From NCBI RefSeq assembly GCF_000733855.1, contig NZ_JPOJ01000001.1:3613001-3677000 (forward strand): a DNA stretch of 64,000 nt. Direction: 5' to 3'. The notes under the pieces are model-generated. The model worked only from the letters and a program-made list of their open reading frames with translations, was not told the origin of the DNA and searched no databases. Below, piece by piece: positions 1 through 8,007 of this stretch. The first letter of the stretch is position 1. Every line of letters starts with the position of its first letter. The translations under genes were made by a program, and so were the position numbers. This DNA is from Methylomicrobium agile. Lineage in GTDB: Bacteria; Pseudomonadota; Gammaproteobacteria; Methylococcales; Methylomonadaceae.

Positions 1-423
1 CCGATCTCGGCACTGCACGGCAGCGGCGTAGGCAAACTGTTCGACGTGGTGCACAGTCTTTATCAAGCCGCGATGGTCGACCTGTCGACGCCGCTGTTGA
101 CCCGGCTGCTGAAAGAAGCGACCGACGCGCATCAGCCGCCGATGGTGAACAATCGGCGCATCAAGCTCAAATATGCGCACCAGGGTGGACGCAACCCGCC
201 GGTCGTGGTGATTCACGGGATTCAGACCGATGCCCTGCCGAATGCGTACAAACGCTTTTTGATGAACTATTTGCGCGAACGCCTGCAGTTGAAAGGCACG
301 CCGATCCGGCTCGAATTCAGATCGCCGGCGAACCCGTTCCAGGGCCAGAAAAACAAACTGAGCGATCGTCAACTGGAAAAACGCAAGCGCCTGGTCAGGC
401 ACCGTAAAAGCGAAAAAAAGTAG
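1..423 (+). CDS. der: GTPase Der (EngA), C-terminal part, cut by window edge
   Basis: Der is a ribosome-assembly GTPase with two tandem G domains and a C-terminal KH-like domain that acts on the 50S subunit. Frame 1 is open from the first base, and only the last 140 residues are present. They begin in the G5 region of the second G domain (ISALHGSGVGKL) and continue through the KH-like domain (VVVIHG, LPNAYKRFLMNYLRERL, GTPIRLEFRSPANPF), ending in the basic tail usual for gammaproteobacterial Der. The Walker motifs lie upstream of the window. Codon 16 is a GTG, but it is internal. Identification is from family knowledge of the C-terminal motifs. Confidence 0.93.
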   Translation, partial: PISALHGSGVGKLFDVVHSLYQAAMVDLSTPLLTRLLKEATDAHQPPMVNNRRIKLKYAHQGGRNPPVVVIHGIQTDALPNAYKRFLMNYLRERLQLKGTPIRLEFRSPANPFQGQKNKLSDRQLEKRKRLVRHRKSEKK

Positions 424-642
424 GCGAGATAGAAGATCCGCTGCCGTAAAGTGCAGGGGATTTCTCTCCCTGAAGAGGCAATGTCGTTGGGGTGAAAAAC
501 CGAAAGGCTAAGATAGGAGACGGTGTTCCGCCGCGACCGAAACCTCAAGTCGCGGAGGAGGCATCGCTCCTGCAGCCAATTTTCATGGTCGGGGCAAGGG
601 AAGCGGCTTCATGTTTGTTAAGTCGGGAAGTTTTGTTTGAAA

Positions 643-846
643 ATCCCCCCCTAACCCCCCTTTCTCAAAGGGGGGGGAATGATACGCTTCCACCCTTTGA
701 AAAAGGGAGACGATACGCTTTCCCTGTTTTCAAAGGGGAGACGATACGCTTCTCCCTTCTTCAAATAAAGGCGATACGCCTCCCCCGTTTTCAACGGGAG
801 GACGGTATACTTCCCCCTTTGAAAAAGGGGGATCGAGGGGGATTTT
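643..846. repeat. Palindromic repeat element with five 31-bp tandem units
   Basis: The left end (AAATCCCCCC with CCCCCCTTTCTCAAAGGGGG) and right end (CCCCCTTTGAAAAAGGGGG followed by ATCGAGGGGGATTT) are inverted copies of each other. Between them, five degenerate units start at 681, 712, 743, 773 and 804. Each is 30-31 bp, begins GATACGC (GGTATAC in the last), and carries a small palindrome of the type CCCTTTGAAAAAGGG. Related C/G-rich palindromes recur near 13046 and 51120. The ORFs reading through this array on both strands are repeat artefacts. It fills most of the 554-bp gap between der and tpx; I see no gene in the rest of that gap. Confidence 0.8.
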
Positions 847-977
847 ATAAAAGTTATCTTCCTTAACCTAACAGCCATGAAAACGGTTTATCGCCCTCTT
901 TCGGATAAAAAATGTATTTCATGATAACGGCATCGCTTCATTCCTAAGTCTTAACTTATCAGAAACCATCGAACATT

Positions 978-1508
978 ATGGCAACCCTCGCATTTCAAGG
1001 CAAACCTGTACATACGTGCGGCGAACTTCCCGCTGTGGGCGGCAAGGCGCCCGATTTTTCATTGGTGAACGGCAAATTGAAGGATGTCGGACTGGCGAAT
1101 TTCGCCGGCAAGCGAAAGGTTCTGTATATCGTACCGAGCCTGGATACGCCCACCTGCGCGATCTCGACCCGCAAATTCAACCAGAAAGCCTCCAACCTTC
1201 CGAATACGGTGGTGCTGGTGATTTCCGCCGATCTGCCGTTCGCGCAATGCCGATTTTGCGAAACCGAAGGGCTCAAAAATGTGATTCCTTTATCGACCTT
1301 CCGTTCGAGTTTTGCGGACGATTACGGGATCAAGCTGACCGACAGCCTTTTGGCGGGACTGACCGCCAGAGCCGTGATGATTCTCGACGAGAGCGATCGG
1401 GTGATATACAGCCAACTGGTGGACGAACTGGCCAGCGAGCCCGATTATGAGAGCGCTCTCGCCGCGCTTGCCGTTCAGAATCCAAATCAGCGGTCATTAT
1501 CAGAATAA
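978..1508 (+). CDS. tpx: Thiol peroxidase (Tpx), atypical 2-Cys peroxiredoxin
   Basis: Tpx reduces hydrogen peroxide and lipid hydroperoxides using thioredoxin. The 176-residue protein has the Tpx N-terminus ([21 protein letters not shown]), the peroxidatic cysteine C60 in SLDTPTC, and the resolving cysteine C94 in [13 protein letters not shown]. These are almost the positions of C61 and C95 in the E. coli enzyme. An extra cysteine, C91, sits three residues before the resolving one. Length and motif order are normal for the family. It stands alone, between the repeat element upstream and a convergent methyltransferase gene. It is the first of several peroxide-defence genes in the window (also oxyR, katG and a cytochrome c peroxidase). 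Confidence 0.95.
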   Translation: MATLAFQGKPVHTCGELPAVGGKAPDFSLVNGKLKDVGLANFAGKRKVLYIVPSLDTPTCAISTRKFNQKASNLPNTVVLVISADLPFAQCRFCETEGLKNVIPLSTFRSSFADDYGIKLTDSLLAGLTARAVMILDESDRVIYSQLVDELASEPDYESALAALAVQNPNQRSLSE

Positions 1509-1669
1509 CGGACAGATTGCATATCTGGCGAGTCAAGGCTTTACCGCCTTCCGGATCGGCGGCCATGCCGGGATACGGGATATGTCAAACTGATGTAGAT
1601 GGCTATGCCCTTTGAGAGGAATGTAAAACTGTTCCAGACAAATCCTCCCGGAATGACGAATTTCTTGCC

Positions 1670-2494
1670 TCAAGTCAACGGCTTGCTTGCGATCGCATAA
1701 ATCACATTCGCTTCAATTTCGCTGACCGACTTCGTTTCCAGTCCCGCCAGATTGGCTTGCTTCACCCGCCGTAACTGGTCCGGCTCCAGTTGATCGAGCG
1801 TTCCCCGGTAGCCGCTGCCCATCGCCAGAGCCCACCAGTCCTCGGGACTCGATAACGGATGCACGGCTGGTTCGGCAACGACATCGACAGTGTGCAGTCC
1901 GGCTTCGGCAAGCATTGTGCAGAGCCCTTCGGGACTGGAAATGCGGTCCCAGGGATTGAATCCCTTGCACAGTCCGGGGCGTTCCGCCTGTACGGCCTGC
2001 CAGAACAGGCCGTTCGCCGGTTCGAACAAATCCGGTCCCCAGGTGGTGATCGCAAGCCGGCCGCCGGGCCTCACGTTCCGCCATAATTCCCTGACCGCTG
2101 CCGCCATGTCGGGCACGAAGAAGATCCCGAAAATGCAGATCACCGCATCGAAGCGCCCGTCGGGATAGCCGAGCGCGAGCATGTCGCCCGCCCGGAATTC
2201 CAGGTTCTTCAGGCGCTTCGCTTCCGCTTTCGTTTTAGCCTTGGCCAGCAGTTTGTCCGCCAGGTCGACGGCGAGCACGCTGCCGCGGGGGCCAACTTGG
2301 ACTGCCGCCGGCAATGCGGAAGCGCCGGTTCCGGAGCAGACATCCAGAACCCGTTCTCCGGGCAACAGGTTGAGGCGTTCCACCGTGCGGCTTCCGAAAC
2401 GGTTCCAGAAGGTATTGGCGGAATGGTCGAACAAGTCGGCCGCCGCATTGTAAGCCTGAGCGGTTTTAGCCTTGGCTTCCTCGAATGTATGCAT
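1670..2494 (-). CDS. Class I SAM-dependent methyltransferase (UbiE/Methyltransf_11-like)
   Basis: This is a 274-residue soluble protein with a Rossmann-type methyltransferase core. Motif I is VLDVCSGTGASALP (about residues 49-62); the acidic loop VLAVDLADKLL, the GDML motif and a motif IV region (FDAVICIFGIFFVPDM) follow, then LWRNVRPGGRLAITTWG. This arrangement matches small-molecule methyltransferases such as UbiE/COQ5-like enzymes. The C-terminal third (HPLSSPEDWWALAMGSGYRGTLDQL) resembles that of many uncharacterised members. The substrate cannot be told from the sequence. It is monocistronic and convergent with tpx. The ATG with MHTFEEAKAK is the only sensible start. Confidence 0.85.
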   Translation of the reverse strand: MHTFEEAKAKTAQAYNAAADLFDHSANTFWNRFGSRTVERLNLLPGERVLDVCSGTGASALPAAVQVGPRGSVLAVDLADKLLAKAKTKAEAKRLKNLEFRAGDMLALGYPDGRFDAVICIFGIFFVPDMAAAVRELWRNVRPGGRLAITTWGPDLFEPANGLFWQAVQAERPGLCKGFNPWDRISSPEGLCTMLAEAGLHTVDVVAEPAVHPLSSPEDWWALAMGSGYRGTLDQLEPDQLRRVKQANLAGLETKSVSEIEANVIYAIASKPLT

Positions 2495-2609
2495 TGAAAC
2501 TTCCTTAAAAATGGATCGGACCGGTGCGCCCGATATAAATGGTTGAGCTTTCGCTGACGACTATATCAGGAAAATGATCCGTTTTCGCATCGAAAGCTTT
2601 GTTTCGGCT

Positions 2610-3836
2610 TCACGAGTGCCGGGTATCGGGTGCGCTGCCTTTTGGGCTTTTATGGACCCGATTCGCTTCGATGATTTGGCGGATCAGCGCCGCTGCGCCT
2701 TCCAGTTGGCGGTCGTAAACCTCGGTTTTATAGTCCGACGGTGTCGTGGTCAAAGGTTTCAGGACAGAGCGGCCAGGATGGCGGGTGTCGATGCGGACTA
2801 CGGCGGACAGGCCGGGGCGCAGCGGCTTGGCCTGTAGTTCATCGGTGCGCAGGCCGATCCTGACCGGTACCCGTTCGACGATATGGATATAGTTGCCGGT
2901 GGCGTTATTGGGCGGTAGCAGGCCGAATACGCTGCCGGTGCCGGCTCCAAGCCCCAGCACTTCGCCGTGATACACCGTGTCGGAACCGTACAGATCCACC
3001 GTGATTTCGACCGGCTGGCCGGGCCGCACGTGGGTCAGCTCGTTTTCGAGAAAGTTCGCCTCGATCCATAAATAATCCAGCGGCACGATCGCCATCAGCG
3101 GCGTTTCCGGACGTACCTGTTCGCCCGGCTGGATGCTGCGTTTGGCGACGAAGCCCGACACCGGCGCAACGATCTCCTGGCGGACTTTGGCCAGATAAGC
3201 CTGCTTGAAAGCAGCGATCGCCTGCAATACCTTCGGATTGTCCGCCGGGGTGGTGTTCCGGACCAGCGCTTCGGCGCCTTCCAGCTCGGCACGTGTTTGC
3301 CGCGCGTCGGCTTCCTCCTCGCGCACCTGAAATTCGCTGTTCTCGATCTGCTGTGCCGAAACCGCGCCGTCGGCGGCCACGCTATGGAAACGGGCCAGGT
3401 CATGTCGGCTGCGCTGGAGTCTGGCTTCCTTGGCGGCCAGTTTTTGGCGCAGGGTTTCGGCCTGACTGAATCGGGTTTCGATCTGGCGCACGCTGTCGGC
3501 CAGGTTCGCGGCAGCCTTTTCGAACGCGACCTCTGCCTCCAGGCCGTCGAGCCGGACCAGCACGGCGCCGCGCTGCACGAACTGGGTGTCATCGACCCGG
3601 ACGTCCACCACGGTGCCAGCGGTCTGGGCTTTCAGCGGTGCCAGATTTCCGGTCACATAGGCGTCGTTGGTGACCACGAAACGGCCGGCATAACCCTGCC
3701 AGTAAGCCAGATAAACCAGCCCGAGCGCCAACACGGCTACCGTGACCAGCCTGAGCCGGCGGCCGCGGCTTGGCCGGCGTTTACGGAGGCCGGCGTGGGA
3801 TTTGGGTGTGTTCGGGACGGTTTGAGTATCGTTCAT
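2610..3836 (-). CDS. EmrA/HlyD-type membrane fusion protein of an efflux pump
   Basis: The 408-residue protein has a basic N-terminus, one membrane anchor (about residues 29-47, LVTVAVLALGLVYLAYWQGY) and the EmrA-type sequence VVTNDAYVTGNLAPLKAQTAG. A biotinyl-lipoyl half-motif, a long coiled coil (about 105-210), the second half-motif (IVAPVSGFVAKRSIQPGEQV) and beta-barrel segments follow. Such adaptors link an inner-membrane exporter to an outer-membrane channel across the periplasm. It is the third gene of the minus-strand group after the MFS transporter and the NodT-type channel, separated from the latter by a repeat at 3887-3955. Substrate unknown; family precedents are drugs and aromatic acids. 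Confidence 0.88.
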   Translation of the reverse strand: MNDTQTVPNTPKSHAGLRKRRPSRGRRLRLVTVAVLALGLVYLAYWQGYAGRFVVTNDAYVTGNLAPLKAQTAGTVVDVRVDDTQFVQRGAVLVRLDGLEAEVAFEKAAANLADSVRQIETRFSQAETLRQKLAAKEARLQRSRHDLARFHSVAADGAVSAQQIENSEFQVREEEADARQTRAELEGAEALVRNTTPADNPKVLQAIAAFKQAYLAKVRQEIVAPVSGFVAKRSIQPGEQVRPETPLMAIVPLDYLWIEANFLENELTHVRPGQPVEITVDLYGSDTVYHGEVLGLGAGTGSVFGLLPPNNATGNYIHIVERVPVRIGLRTDELQAKPLRPGLSAVVRIDTRHPGRSVLKPLTTTPSDYKTEVYDRQLEGAAALIRQIIEANRVHKSPKGSAPDTRHS

Positions 3837-3886
3837 GACTGTCTGCCTCTCTGGGCGATTAAAGCATCATTGTCGTTAAAATTCGT

Positions 3887-3955
3887 GTAGGGTGGATAAG
3901 CGCAGCGCATCCACCGGGCCGGCTTTGGTGGATGCGCTTTGCTTATCCACCCTAC
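3887..3955. repeat. Dispersed palindromic repeat (GTAGGGTGGATAAGC type)
   Basis: A near-perfect inverted repeat of about 29-bp arms (GTAGGGTGGATAAGCGCAGC and onward, against its complement ending TTGCTTATCCACCCTAC) with an 11-bp centre. It lies between the NodT-type and EmrA-type genes. Its right end supplies the TAG stop codon of the NodT-type gene (3952-3954). A related half copy is at 43920-43949. Confidence 0.85.
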
Positions 3956-5412
3956 CTTATCATGCGGTTTTTCAACGCCGCGGCTTCACTGTTTTCATAA
4001 CCGCCACCCAGGGCTTCGATCAGACCTACGGCGGCCAGAAGACGGGCGTTGTGCAGTTCACTGGCAGTGAGCCGCTGCTCGATCAGCGCTGTTTCGGCAT
4101 CGATCATGCCGTCGCGATCGCTGAGTCCTGCCTGAAAACGCTTACGGGCCAGCCCGGATTCGGCTTCGGCCGCTTTCAGCGCACGTGCTTCGGAAGCTTC
4201 GTGCTCGGAACTCTGCCGCCATTCGGCCAGGCTGTCGGCGACCTGTTGTACGGCGGTCAGCAGGGTGTCGTTATAGCCTTCGACCGCGGCGTCGTAGCCG
4301 GCCTCCTGGTTCTTCAATTCCGCCTCCAGGCGCCCGCCTTCGAAAATCGGCAGGGTCAAGGTCGGTCCCATGCCGTAGGCGACGCTGGCGCCGTGCGAAA
4401 GAAACAGATCCTTCAGATTCAGACTGCGCAGGCCGGCAAAACCCACCAGATCGATGTCGGGATAAAAATGGGTTTTCGCGACTTTGACCCGTTGGGCGGC
4501 CGATTCCACCCGCCATAGCGCTGCCGCCACGTCCGGCCGGTGCGCCAGCAGGCCCAAGGCCACCGTTTCCGGCTTCGGCAGATAGCCGAGGATTTCATTG
4601 CGGGCGGCTCGAACGGATTTTCCCCAATCCGGCCCTTGCCCGGCCAGAGCTGCCAGCCGGTTCCGCAATAGCTGGGCGATGTGACGTGTGCGGGTCTCCC
4701 GCTGGCGCGCCGCTTCCAGTTGCTGCCGGCTGGCGTAAACCGGATCCTGATTGCTTAATCCGCGCTGCCAGCGCAGTTCCGCCAGTTGGTGTTTTTCTTC
4801 GATTTTCCCGCTCAATTCACGGGCCAGCTCGACATCCTCCCCGGCCGCGCATAAGCTGAAATAGCTGCGGGCGATCGCGGTACTCAGCAGCAGCCGTGAC
4901 ATCGCCAGCTCCGACGCTTGCGCTTTTTCCTGGCCGAGCGCTGCTTCCAGTGCGGCTTTATCCTTGCCCCACAGGTCGAGGTGATAGCGGAAGACTAGGG
5001 GGTCGATGTAGGCGCCGGTAAAGGTTTTGCCGCCGTTGGGGCCGTAAAAATCGGTCGCCGAAAAACGCCGGTGATGCAGTTCGACGCTGGCATGAATGCT
5101 CGGCAGCATTTCGGCAGCCTGAAAATCCGCGGCGGCTTCCGCCTGGGTAAGGCGCGCGGAAACCACGCGCAAGCCGGGATTATCCCGCAGTGCCGTTTCG
5201 ATCAGACGGGTCAGCTCGGGATTGCGGAATGCCTGCCACCATTGCGCCTGGGGCCATTCCTGTACGATCTTCTCGGCCTGCGAATCGGTTGCGAGCGTCT
5301 GGGCCAGTTTGGGCGGTGCGATCGGTTTGGCGCGTACGCCGTTTTCCGGCAGCAGGGCGCAGCCGCTCAGAGATAAAGCAGTCGCGAGCAGGGCGATTTT
5401 AACCAGTCTCAT
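3952..5412 (-). CDS. NodT/OprM-family outer membrane efflux lipoprotein
   Basis: This TolC-like channel component has 486 residues. The chosen ATG gives a lipoprotein signal (MRLVKIALLATALSLSGC, lipobox LSGC, lipidated Cys18) and follows the stop of the MFS gene by two bases. The frame stays open a further 1.1 kb upstream, but that stretch is antisense-like shadow of the MFS gene and is rejected. Typical OEP repeats are seen: NPELTRLIETALRDNPGLRV near residue 60 and LGLLAHRPDVAAALWRVESA in the second half. The C-terminus (NRMIR) ends at a TAG formed by a palindromic repeat, so the native end may have been altered by repeat insertion. Confidence 0.88.
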   Translation of the reverse strand: MRLVKIALLATALSLSGCALLPENGVRAKPIAPPKLAQTLATDSQAEKIVQEWPQAQWWQAFRNPELTRLIETALRDNPGLRVVSARLTQAEAAADFQAAEMLPSIHASVELHHRRFSATDFYGPNGGKTFTGAYIDPLVFRYHLDLWGKDKAALEAALGQEKAQASELAMSRLLLSTAIARSYFSLCAAGEDVELARELSGKIEEKHQLAELRWQRGLSNQDPVYASRQQLEAARQRETRTRHIAQLLRNRLAALAGQGPDWGKSVRAARNEILGYLPKPETVALGLLAHRPDVAAALWRVESAAQRVKVAKTHFYPDIDLVGFAGLRSLNLKDLFLSHGASVAYGMGPTLTLPIFEGGRLEAELKNQEAGYDAAVEGYNDTLLTAVQQVADSLAEWRQSSEHEASEARALKAAEAESGLARKRFQAGLSDRDGMIDAETALIEQRLTASELHNARLLAAVGLIEALGGGYENSEAAALKNRMIR

Positions 5413-5414
5413 TG

Positions 5415-7067
5415 TTACGGCTCCTCTACCAAGTCTTCCAAAGCTTCCAGGCGCCTGTCTTCCTTTGGGGATGCGGCGGGTTTCGGCCCGGCCGGGGCGG
5501 CAAACCAGACCAGTCCCGCAAGGCCTACGAAGAGCCAGGCCGACAGCCTGAACGTGTCGTTCAGCCCCAGGATTGCGGCATGCTGGCCTGCGAGAGCGGC
5601 AAGCCTTGCGGTGGCTAAGGTGCCGTGCAGGCCGGCGTCGTGCAGGCGGTCGATCGTGTGCGCGGACCAGCCGTCGTACAGTGAAAAGCTTTCGATCAGG
5701 CGGCTTTGATGGAAGGCGGTACGCCGTTCCCAGAATACGCCGAATAAGGGGGAGGCTACGCTGCCGCCCATCACCCGTAGCAGGCCGCCCAGTTCGACGG
5801 CCTGGGTTTGCCGTTTCGGCGCCAATCCGGAAAGGAACAATGTGGTCAACGGTACGAACAGGCCGCCCAGGCAAAAGCCTTCCAGTATCTGCGTCCATAA
5901 GGGCTGGGTAAACCAGCCGCCGCGGCCGAAGAAGTCGTACCGGCTGGTCCAGCCGCAAAACAGCGCGAACAGCAGCATGTTGATGCAGACCAGCAGGCGG
6001 GCGTCGAAGCGGTGCACGATCCGGTGCATGACGCTTGCGATCGGTTTGGCCAGGAACACCAAAGGCAGCAGCACGCTGCCGGCCAGAAACGAGGTGTAGC
6101 CGGCGACTGTCTGCAAACGCACCAGCAGCACCGACAGCAAGCCGTACATGATCATGAAGCCGAGGCTCAGCAGCAGGCTGCCGATTGCGAAATTGCGCTG
6201 GCCGAACAAGCGCAAGTCGAGCAGCGGCGAGCGTTCCGCCAGTTCCCAAACGATGAAATAGCCCAGCATTGCCGCGCCCGTCAGCGCGGTAGCGATCAAT
6301 CCGGGCGAGTTGAACCAGTCGGCGTCCTGTCCCTGGTTCAGTACGGTCTGCAGGCAGAACAGCAGGACGGCCAGCAAGAGAAAGCCGGTTTTGTCGAACC
6401 GCGTTCTCCGCCCAGTGGAATACCGGTCGAACAACAAGGCCCAGACCAGAGCCGAAGACAATAAGGGCAGGGGGATGTTCAAGTAGAACAGCCAGCGCCA
6501 TCCCCATTGATCCGCAATCCAGCCGCCGGCCGCCGGTCCCAGCGTAAACGGGCTCAGCGCGGCAATGCTCCATAGCGAGACTGCGAAAGACTTGGTCGAT
6601 TCCGGGTATTCGCGCATCAGCAGCGTTTGCGACAGCGGAATGGTCAGTCCGCCGAAAAAGCCCTGCAGCGCCCGCCCTGTTAAGAACCAGGACAGGTCGG
6701 ACGTCGCGGCGCAGAGCAACGAAGCCAGCGCCATCCCGGCCATCGCAGCCAGATAAAGGCGGACTTCGCCCACAGCGGCCGACAGCGAGGAACTGACCGG
6801 CAACGCCAAAGCCAGGCTGACGAAATAATAGCTTTGCATCCAGCCCGCATGGCTTGGACTGACGCCGAGGCCGCCGGTTGCGTGCAGGCTGATCGAGGCA
6901 AAAGCGCCGGTATTGAACAGCACCAGGATATTGCCGAGCAGCAGGGCGACGTTCAGGAAGACAAATTGCGTCCGGGTCAGCGCGTGCTCGCCTGTTTCCG
7001 CGCTGTTGAGGCTGTCGTGAGTCAAGGTCGCCCAGGCGGCCCGGGCGGTGTTATCGTTTTCGGTCAT
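5415..7067 (-). CDS. DHA2-family MFS exporter (EmrB-like)
   Basis: An integral membrane protein of 550 residues with about 14 predicted transmembrane segments, typical of the DHA2 (EmrB/QacA) group. Visible family motifs include GRALQGFFGGLTIPLSQTLL (motif A/B region) and SLWSIAALSPFTLGPAAGGW (motif C, the antiporter motif), followed by GWRWLFYLNIPL. The start MTENDNTARAAW is preferred; an ATG 20 codons upstream is possible but gives an unusual basic leader. It is the first gene of the efflux operon; the NodT-type gene begins two bases after its stop. Drives export by proton antiport (family knowledge); substrate unknown. No adjacent TetR or MarR regulator is seen. Confidence 0.88.
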   Translation of the reverse strand: MTENDNTARAAWATLTHDSLNSAETGEHALTRTQFVFLNVALLLGNILVLFNTGAFASISLHATGGLGVSPSHAGWMQSYYFVSLALALPVSSSLSAAVGEVRLYLAAMAGMALASLLCAATSDLSWFLTGRALQGFFGGLTIPLSQTLLMREYPESTKSFAVSLWSIAALSPFTLGPAAGGWIADQWGWRWLFYLNIPLPLLSSALVWALLFDRYSTGRRTRFDKTGFLLLAVLLFCLQTVLNQGQDADWFNSPGLIATALTGAAMLGYFIVWELAERSPLLDLRLFGQRNFAIGSLLLSLGFMIMYGLLSVLLVRLQTVAGYTSFLAGSVLLPLVFLAKPIASVMHRIVHRFDARLLVCINMLLFALFCGWTSRYDFFGRGGWFTQPLWTQILEGFCLGGLFVPLTTLFLSGLAPKRQTQAVELGGLLRVMGGSVASPLFGVFWERRTAFHQSRLIESFSLYDGWSAHTIDRLHDAGLHGTLATARLAALAGQHAAILGLNDTFRLSAWLFVGLAGLVWFAAPAGPKPAASPKEDRRLEALEDLVEEP

Positions 7068-7259
7068 GGTTGGGTATCTTCGGAAATCACCGCTAGGTGA
7101 GATTATCCGTAGTACAGCAAGAGTCATGCCGGGAGTGAAAAATTAGAATAAATATTTTTTAAATCAATTATTTAAAAAATAAAGCAGCAAAAACAAAACG
7201 ATGTAGAGAATTCGGTCTCGCTAAATATCGTAAATTTAACGAAATATCGTGACTCCATC

Positions 7260-7280
7260 GTAGGGTACGCTGTGCGTACC
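7260..7280 (+). repeat. REP palindrome, downstream of RAYT gene
   Basis: GTAGGGTACGCTGTGCGTACC, a short imperfect palindrome. The same unit occurs three more times on the other side of the transposase gene (7900-7920, 7938-7958 inverted, 7986-8006 inverted). Confidence 0.8.
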
Positions 7281-7308
7281 ATAAAACTCAAAGAGGCATA
7301 ACGTACCT

Positions 7309-7872
7309 TTATTCCATAGCGGTAATATCCAAATCATCGAACTCCATGACGCCGTGTACCTTACTGCCCCAATCCGGCGGATAAACGCCTTGCTTAACCC
7401 AGCGGTGAAAAGTCGAATAAGGCCAATCCTGCACCGATTCCACATATCCATGTCTTACCGGGTTATAGTGGATATAATCGAAATGCCGCGCATAATCGTC
7501 TTCATCCCGGATCGTGTGTTCCCAAAACCGGCGTTGGAAAACGCCATGCCGTCTTTGACGAATCCGTGAAGCGCTAAGGGCTTGTTCGCTATCGCCGGCA
7601 GCGAGATATGCTTTGGTAAATTTCTTTTTGATCCATCCCCAACGCGCCGAATAATGGGAATCACCTTCCGGCAGAGTCAAAAGGGCGTGAAGATGATCGT
7701 CGAGTAAAACCAGCGCATCGATCCGAAACGGCCAACGCCGTTGGCATTCTCGAATGGCCGTGTGCAGGAAGGTGCGGGCGGTATCGGTGCAGAGAATCGG
7801 AGCTCGCCGTTCCGTTACCACAGTAAAGAAGAATGAGCCGCCGGGAATATGAGCACGTCGAAAGTGTGACAT
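7309..7872 (-). CDS. REP-associated tyrosine transposase (RAYT, Y1_Tnp/IS200-like)
   Basis: RAYTs are single-copy HUH nucleases that cut and join single-stranded REP palindromes. The 187-residue protein has the conserved start (MSHFRRAHIPGGSFFFTVVT), the HUH pair H60 and H62 (LLDDHLHALL), the RQRRHGVFQRRFWEHTIRDE block and the tyrosine-rich YIHYNPVRHGYV (133-144), which should hold the nucleophilic tyrosine. An ATG 36 codons upstream stays in frame but its leader is encoded by a REP repeat (GTHSVPY), so the inner start is chosen. Matching palindromes flank it on both sides, as expected for a RAYT/REP module. The length is complete and no frameshift is seen, so it may be active. Confidence 0.9.
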   Translation of the reverse strand: MSHFRRAHIPGGSFFFTVVTERRAPILCTDTARTFLHTAIRECQRRWPFRIDALVLLDDHLHALLTLPEGDSHYSARWGWIKKKFTKAYLAAGDSEQALSASRIRQRRHGVFQRRFWEHTIRDEDDYARHFDYIHYNPVRHGYVESVQDWPYSTFHRWVKQGVYPPDWGSKVHGVMEFDDLDITAME

Positions 7873-7899
7873 AAGCGACACCAAGAGATGAGTTAAAAA

Positions 7900-8006
7900 G
7901 TAGGGTACGCTGTGCGTACCGATAGGTGTTAAATCACGGTACGCATAGCGCGTACTACGACTGCCCAATATCTTTGGCATTCAATGGTACGCACAGCGTA
8001 CCCTAC
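7900..8006. repeat. REP cluster upstream of RAYT gene (three palindromes)
   Basis: Three copies of the 21-bp palindrome GTAGGGTACGCTGTGCGTACC: direct at 7900-7920, a diverged inverted copy at 7938-7958, and an exact inverted copy at 7986-8006. The direct and inverted pair make a BIME-like unit. The last copy lies 2 bp from the stop codon of the sigma-54 activator gene and could act as its transcript end. Confidence 0.85.
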
Positions 8007-8007
8007 G

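Noticed and set aside
681-834. Possible CRISPR array
   Set aside because: The 31-bp units directly abut, with no spacers, and each unit is itself palindromic and degenerate; there are no cas genes.
492-866. A 124-codon plus-strand frame and a 75-codon minus-strand frame in the der-tpx gap
   Set aside because: Both run through the tandem palindromic array and give repetitive peptides with no coding character.
5413-6573. N-terminal extension of the NodT-type protein to 873 residues
   Set aside because: The extension is an antisense-like shadow inside the MFS gene; the internal ATG gives a proper lipoprotein signal right after the MFS stop.
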